NCBI GenBank assembly: GCA_977006965.1
Contig: OZ345385.1
Coordinates: 434,001 to 498,000 of the forward strand
DNA length: 64,000 bases
Reading direction: 5' to 3'
Origin: Phymatolithon calcareum
Lineage: Eukaryota; Rhodophyta; Florideophyceae; Hapalidiales
The position numbers and the translations under genes were made by a program. The notes under the pieces were generated by a model. The model saw only the letters and a list, made by a program, of their open reading frames with translations, did not search any database and was not told where the DNA came from. Every line of letters begins with the position of its first letter. Within the stretch, counting starts at the first letter, position 1. This document shows, in pieces, positions 61,262 through 64,000 of this stretch.

Positions 61262-63030
61262 CTAAAGTTTTGAGCGCTCGTCTGTCGCAATACGATTCAA
61301 CGCAGAAAAGTTCCTTTCGGAAGTACACGAAGAAGCAGGAATAGCCAAAATCTTCAGCGCAAAGACTGAAAGACGAGGATATTTGTTCTGGTGCTCAGCC
61401 CAAAACCGAACCACGCCCATATCTTCATCTCCGAGTATCATTTTTCGGTCCACTAAAGCAACGTGCTCATTTTTGAACAGGTCGTACTCGTCGGTTGGCT
61501 GCACGTTACCGTTATCTGAATAAAACAAATTTTAAAGTCGAGACTTCTTGCTCACGCGCTGGTGTTCCTCATTTCCATTCGAATTTCTGAGAATTGGCAT
61601 GGATATCGCGCCATCACCGACTTCCGGCTCAGTCAAAGTAGCTCCTAACATTAGTTCGTGCTTGATAAATCTTTCCCCGTGCTCGATAAGGGCCTGGAGC
61701 AGGTCTGTCTCTGCAACAGTTATGCATGATTTTAGCAAAGGATGTAGAAGCAGAGCAACAACATACAAGTCGTGAATCTTGATGACGCTATTCATGAAGG
61801 ACAAAAGGGGAGAGTCCAAAGATGAAAGAATTACATCTCCAAGATCACTGCCAAAGTCAAAGAGAATGACTTTACACCAGTACAGTAGGGGAAGCACTTG
61901 GTGCAAAGTTGGCTTCTTAATTGCTGCCAATGTGGTCAGCACGGTCGCAAGAGGGTCGCAAACAGACACGACCGCAGAGATGAACGGTAACGAGAGAGAG
62001 GTACCAACAACCGTATATCGTATCGCATTCCAAGCGACTTTCGCCGACAGCGACTCGCCTGACGTCACAATAGCAGGTATGTAGGGCGCCGCCTTGATAA
62101 AACGCTGAAGACAAGAAAAAAGAGAACCAAAACGTATCTCAACTTCCTTGATCAACCCACATCCCAACGAAAGCTTGTTGTTGGCCTGGGACTGCTTGAA
62201 AATGCGGACGAGTGCTTTAACGGCATCGATATTTTTCTAAACGTCAACAAAAATGGCGTTCTGTGTCTCCAAGTCCGTTCTTTCCTAAAGGCGGTCCGCA
62301 TGTCGGTACTTAGCTGGTAGCATATAGATCCTAGCCACCTGCGGTGCAAGGGAGAGAGGTTTTGTGACATTGATCTTCCAACAATGTTCGTCACCACAGA
62401 TGCACAGTCTGTGATGAAAGTGAATCCTTCCTCCAGCTTTTCGAACTCGATATAGTAGAAATGGCTCAGAGCAGTGGAAATGGTCGTTTTGATTGCCAGT
62501 GATGATTCGCCGAAGGCACTATTGTGCTCTGCTATGAAAAGTAGCTTATTTCTCAGTACAATTTTCCGTAATCCGGTGAGGGCGTTCTTGGTCCCAATTT
62601 CGAAGAAGTGAAGTGTCAAGTCGTAGAACTTTTTCCCATTAATACTGTAGACTGTTTGAGTCCATCGCAGCTCATTCCGCCCCCAAGGGCAAGAGCCCGG
62701 TTGATTCCAACATCTGTATGAAAATGACGCAATTCCGTCGCGGTATTCTTCAGGCTGTTCTTCACTGCCGTGTTTGACGGCATGGCATCTACAATGTTCA
62801 CCGTTTTTCCAACTGGCATACTCTGACCGGCCTTGAAACCGCGGCGGCGAATTCTGCAACTCCAGCCTTCCTGTATGCCCAGTTTATGGGCCGAAGATTC
62901 TTATAGACTGCAGTCGCCGCGGCTTTTGCAATGGATGCTTTAGTGTTTGCGTCCAGAGACTAGGTAAAGCTTGCATTGTCGCCGGGTTGAGGGTCGTGCT
63001 TTTCCATATGCGCGGACAAGTTATTCGTAC
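61262..63030 (-). pseudogene. hAT-family transposase, decayed
   Basis: Read on the minus strand, the 5' part gives NNLSAHMEKHD (end of a BED zinc finger), then VNIVDAMPSNTAVKNSLKNT and ALGGGMSCDGLKQSTV, and after a frameshift GKKFYDLTLHFFEIG and GFTFITDCASVV (a catalytic Asp). A 211-codon frame (62167-61532) covers the helical insertion domain. After one in-frame TAA (61532-61534) comes the dimerisation region: FWAEHQNKYPRLSVFALKIL, IPASSCTSERNFSALNRI. This order is diagnostic of hAT. The 5' end is cut by the D-group LINE at 63032, and no TIR was found. Cut-and-paste enzyme, now dead. Confidence 0.82.
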
Positions 63031-63031
63031 C

Positions 63032-64000
63032 GGGGGGTTATATGTTGATTTATTTTAGAAGCTCCCAAAACCTCAATTTGATTAACAGGGCAGCTTCTCG
63101 CTATCTTCCACATTCATCTCTCTACTAGCCTCCTAATATCTCCTTAATCCGAGTTTCTCTCCCTGTGAGGGCTCGAGTGAGTCGTTCGCATTCGTATTCT
63201 GTTTCTTGGTCCATCTTCATGCATCGTAGTGTGCGTTGGAGCACAACGAGCTCAACTACAGCTCCATGTCCAAAGTACTTCGCTAAAACTGATTTTCTCC
63301 ACAAAGGAGCTCTGTTGAAAAGAAATCTCAGGCATCTCAACCGCGCCGTTCTGTCCCTTATACGTAACACTCCTGGTAGTTCATTCGGCTTGTCGACCGG
63401 GATTTTAACTGTCCGTCCCTCTTCTTCCAACGTCCATATTTTTGCTGCTTCCCGTATGCGTCCTCTTTTTGATACCTTACCTTCTTCTGCTTGCTTTAGA
63501 GCTTCTTTGAGGTGCTTCTCTTCTCTAAGATGTCCAATATCCTTTGACACATCTTCCAGGTCTTCTTCTCTTCCTTGGTATTCTTCTGCGAGCTCAAGGT
63601 ACTTCTTCCGTCTTATCAGGCTTAAGGCAAACCTTTCAGCCTGGTGCGCTCTCCTCATCTGTGGGCTGGCGAGTCGGCAGAGCACTCGCATCCGCTCCCT
63701 TCGATGTTCGGCATATTTTCCGAAAACATACCTGAAGAAAAGACCTTCAGCTGCTTCGATTGCCGATAACAGACGTTTGGTGATCGGGGTCAAATGAATG
63801 GCATACTCCCATTTGGGGAGAATCAATGATTTAAAAATCCTGATGCAAGTGGCTGGCTGGAGTCCTCTGACGTTCACGCCTATTTGGCGGAGTTTGCGTA
63901 TACATCCCACCGCATTTCGAACTCTTGCAATTGCTGTATCGTCCGTGACTCCGTTGTTGTTCATACTGATCCCCAGGTATGAAAGTCTCCAGGCCTGGTG
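63032..64000 (-). mobile_element. LINE group D element, 3' part, frame still open
   Basis: A 3' truncated view of the best LINE in the window: coding sequence to 63125, then the tail with GCTGCCCTGTTAATCAAATT and TTCTAAAATAAATCAACATA (minus), ending in six C (63032-63037). It is inserted in or beside the hAT 5' region. The element continues beyond the window. Confidence 0.85.
63125..64000 (-). CDS. LINE group D reverse transcriptase, C-terminal part (partial)
   Basis: The frame is open through the right edge; the ATG at 63964 is internal, because WRLSYLGIS precedes it without a stop. YLGIS plus MNNNGVTDDTAIARVRNAVG is RT motif E and the following helix (normally YLG...I...G). Then KSLILPKWEYAIHLTP (thumb), a Cys-poor Arg/Glu-rich linker (LEDVSKDIGHLREEKHLKEA), the shared C-terminal domain (LRCLRFLFNRAPLWRKSVLA) and EYECERLTRALTGRETRIKE, with the stop at 63125-63127. 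No RNase H domain follows. At least 290 undamaged codons make it the candidate master for group D. Confidence 0.8.
   Translation of the reverse strand, partial: HQAWRLSYLGISMNNNGVTDDTAIARVRNAVGCIRKLRQIGVNVRGLQPATCIRIFKSLILPKWEYAIHLTPITKRLLSAIEAAEGLFFRYVFGKYAEHRRERMRVLCRLASPQMRRAHQAERFALSLIRRKKYLELAEEYQGREEDLEDVSKDIGHLREEKHLKEALKQAEEGKVSKRGRIREAAKIWTLEEEGRTVKIPVDKPNELPGVLRIRDRTARLRCLRFLFNRAPLWRKSVLAKYFGHGAVVELVVLQRTLRCMKMDQETEYECERLTRALTGRETRIKEILGG

Noticed and set aside
43150-63030. Stop-codon reassignment as an explanation for in-frame TAG/TGA/TAA in recognisable genes
   Set aside because: All three stops occur at unrelated residues, frameshifts accompany them, and intact frames (Tc1, the 453-codon gene, the right-edge LINE) use ordinary stops. 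Decay or sequence error is simpler.

Overview
This is nuclear DNA of a eukaryote, and almost all of it is transposable elements and decayed genes. Protein-coding order is short and broken: only about six open frames longer than 250 codons survive, there are no bacterial-style operons, and no rRNA or convincing tRNA gene. Every broken host gene I can recognise (WDR44-type WD40 protein, RCC1-repeat protein, APC5-like protein, TLC-domain membrane protein, short-chain dehydrogenase, Sel1-repeat protein) is of eukaryotic type, and none shows an obvious intron. A TE-swollen, intron-poor genome with Gypsy, Tc1, hAT and CENP-B-HTH elements would fit a red seaweed (florideophyte) or another alga/protist. 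This is an inference; no marker gene here fixes the species.

Layout. 1-5.3 kb: a degenerate Ty3/Gypsy element (protease, RT, RNase H, integrase) carrying three later insertions, two of them with exact target-site duplications. 5.4-6.4 kb: a 450-bp-offset duplication and an 85-bp tandem repeat. 7.7-18.1 kb: a dense mosaic of non-LTR (LINE) fragments, a trapped Sel1-repeat gene scrap, an orphan gene and a TLC-domain gene relic. 19.2-20.5 kb: an intact 453-codon orphan gene. 22-24.6 kb: a CENP-B/pogo-like HTH ORF and a complete Tc1 transposon with TIRs, TA duplication and an open transposase. 25-38 kb: more LINE tails, many nested. 39.7 kb: a hAT-like MITE. 41-42.5 kb: a divergent pair of small genes. 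43-43.8 kb: a dead SDR gene. 46.7-48.6 kb: a large orphan gene with a broken 3' end. 50.6-55.4 kb: three decayed housekeeping-type genes (WDR44-like, RCC1-like, APC5-like). 55.4-56.1 kb: a dense array of the heptamer TACAGTA/TACTGTA. 57-58.5 kb and 61.2-64 kb: LINEs and a decayed hAT transposase, the LINE at the right edge being still open.

The most informative material is the LINE population. The fragments fall into groups named here A-F by their 3' ends. A-D appear to be lineages of one RT family sharing a C-terminal domain (core like FFGRFP) but ending in different 3' tails. Groups A and D end in an oligo-C tract placed about ten bases after AATAAA rather than in poly(A); one A copy is bounded by an 11-bp target-site duplication that directly abuts an 11-nt C run, so the C run is the true element end. 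Groups C, E and F also have copies with 12-14 bp target-site duplications, including inserts of only 60 and 161 bp. Group assignment rests on visual alignment of translations and tails only.
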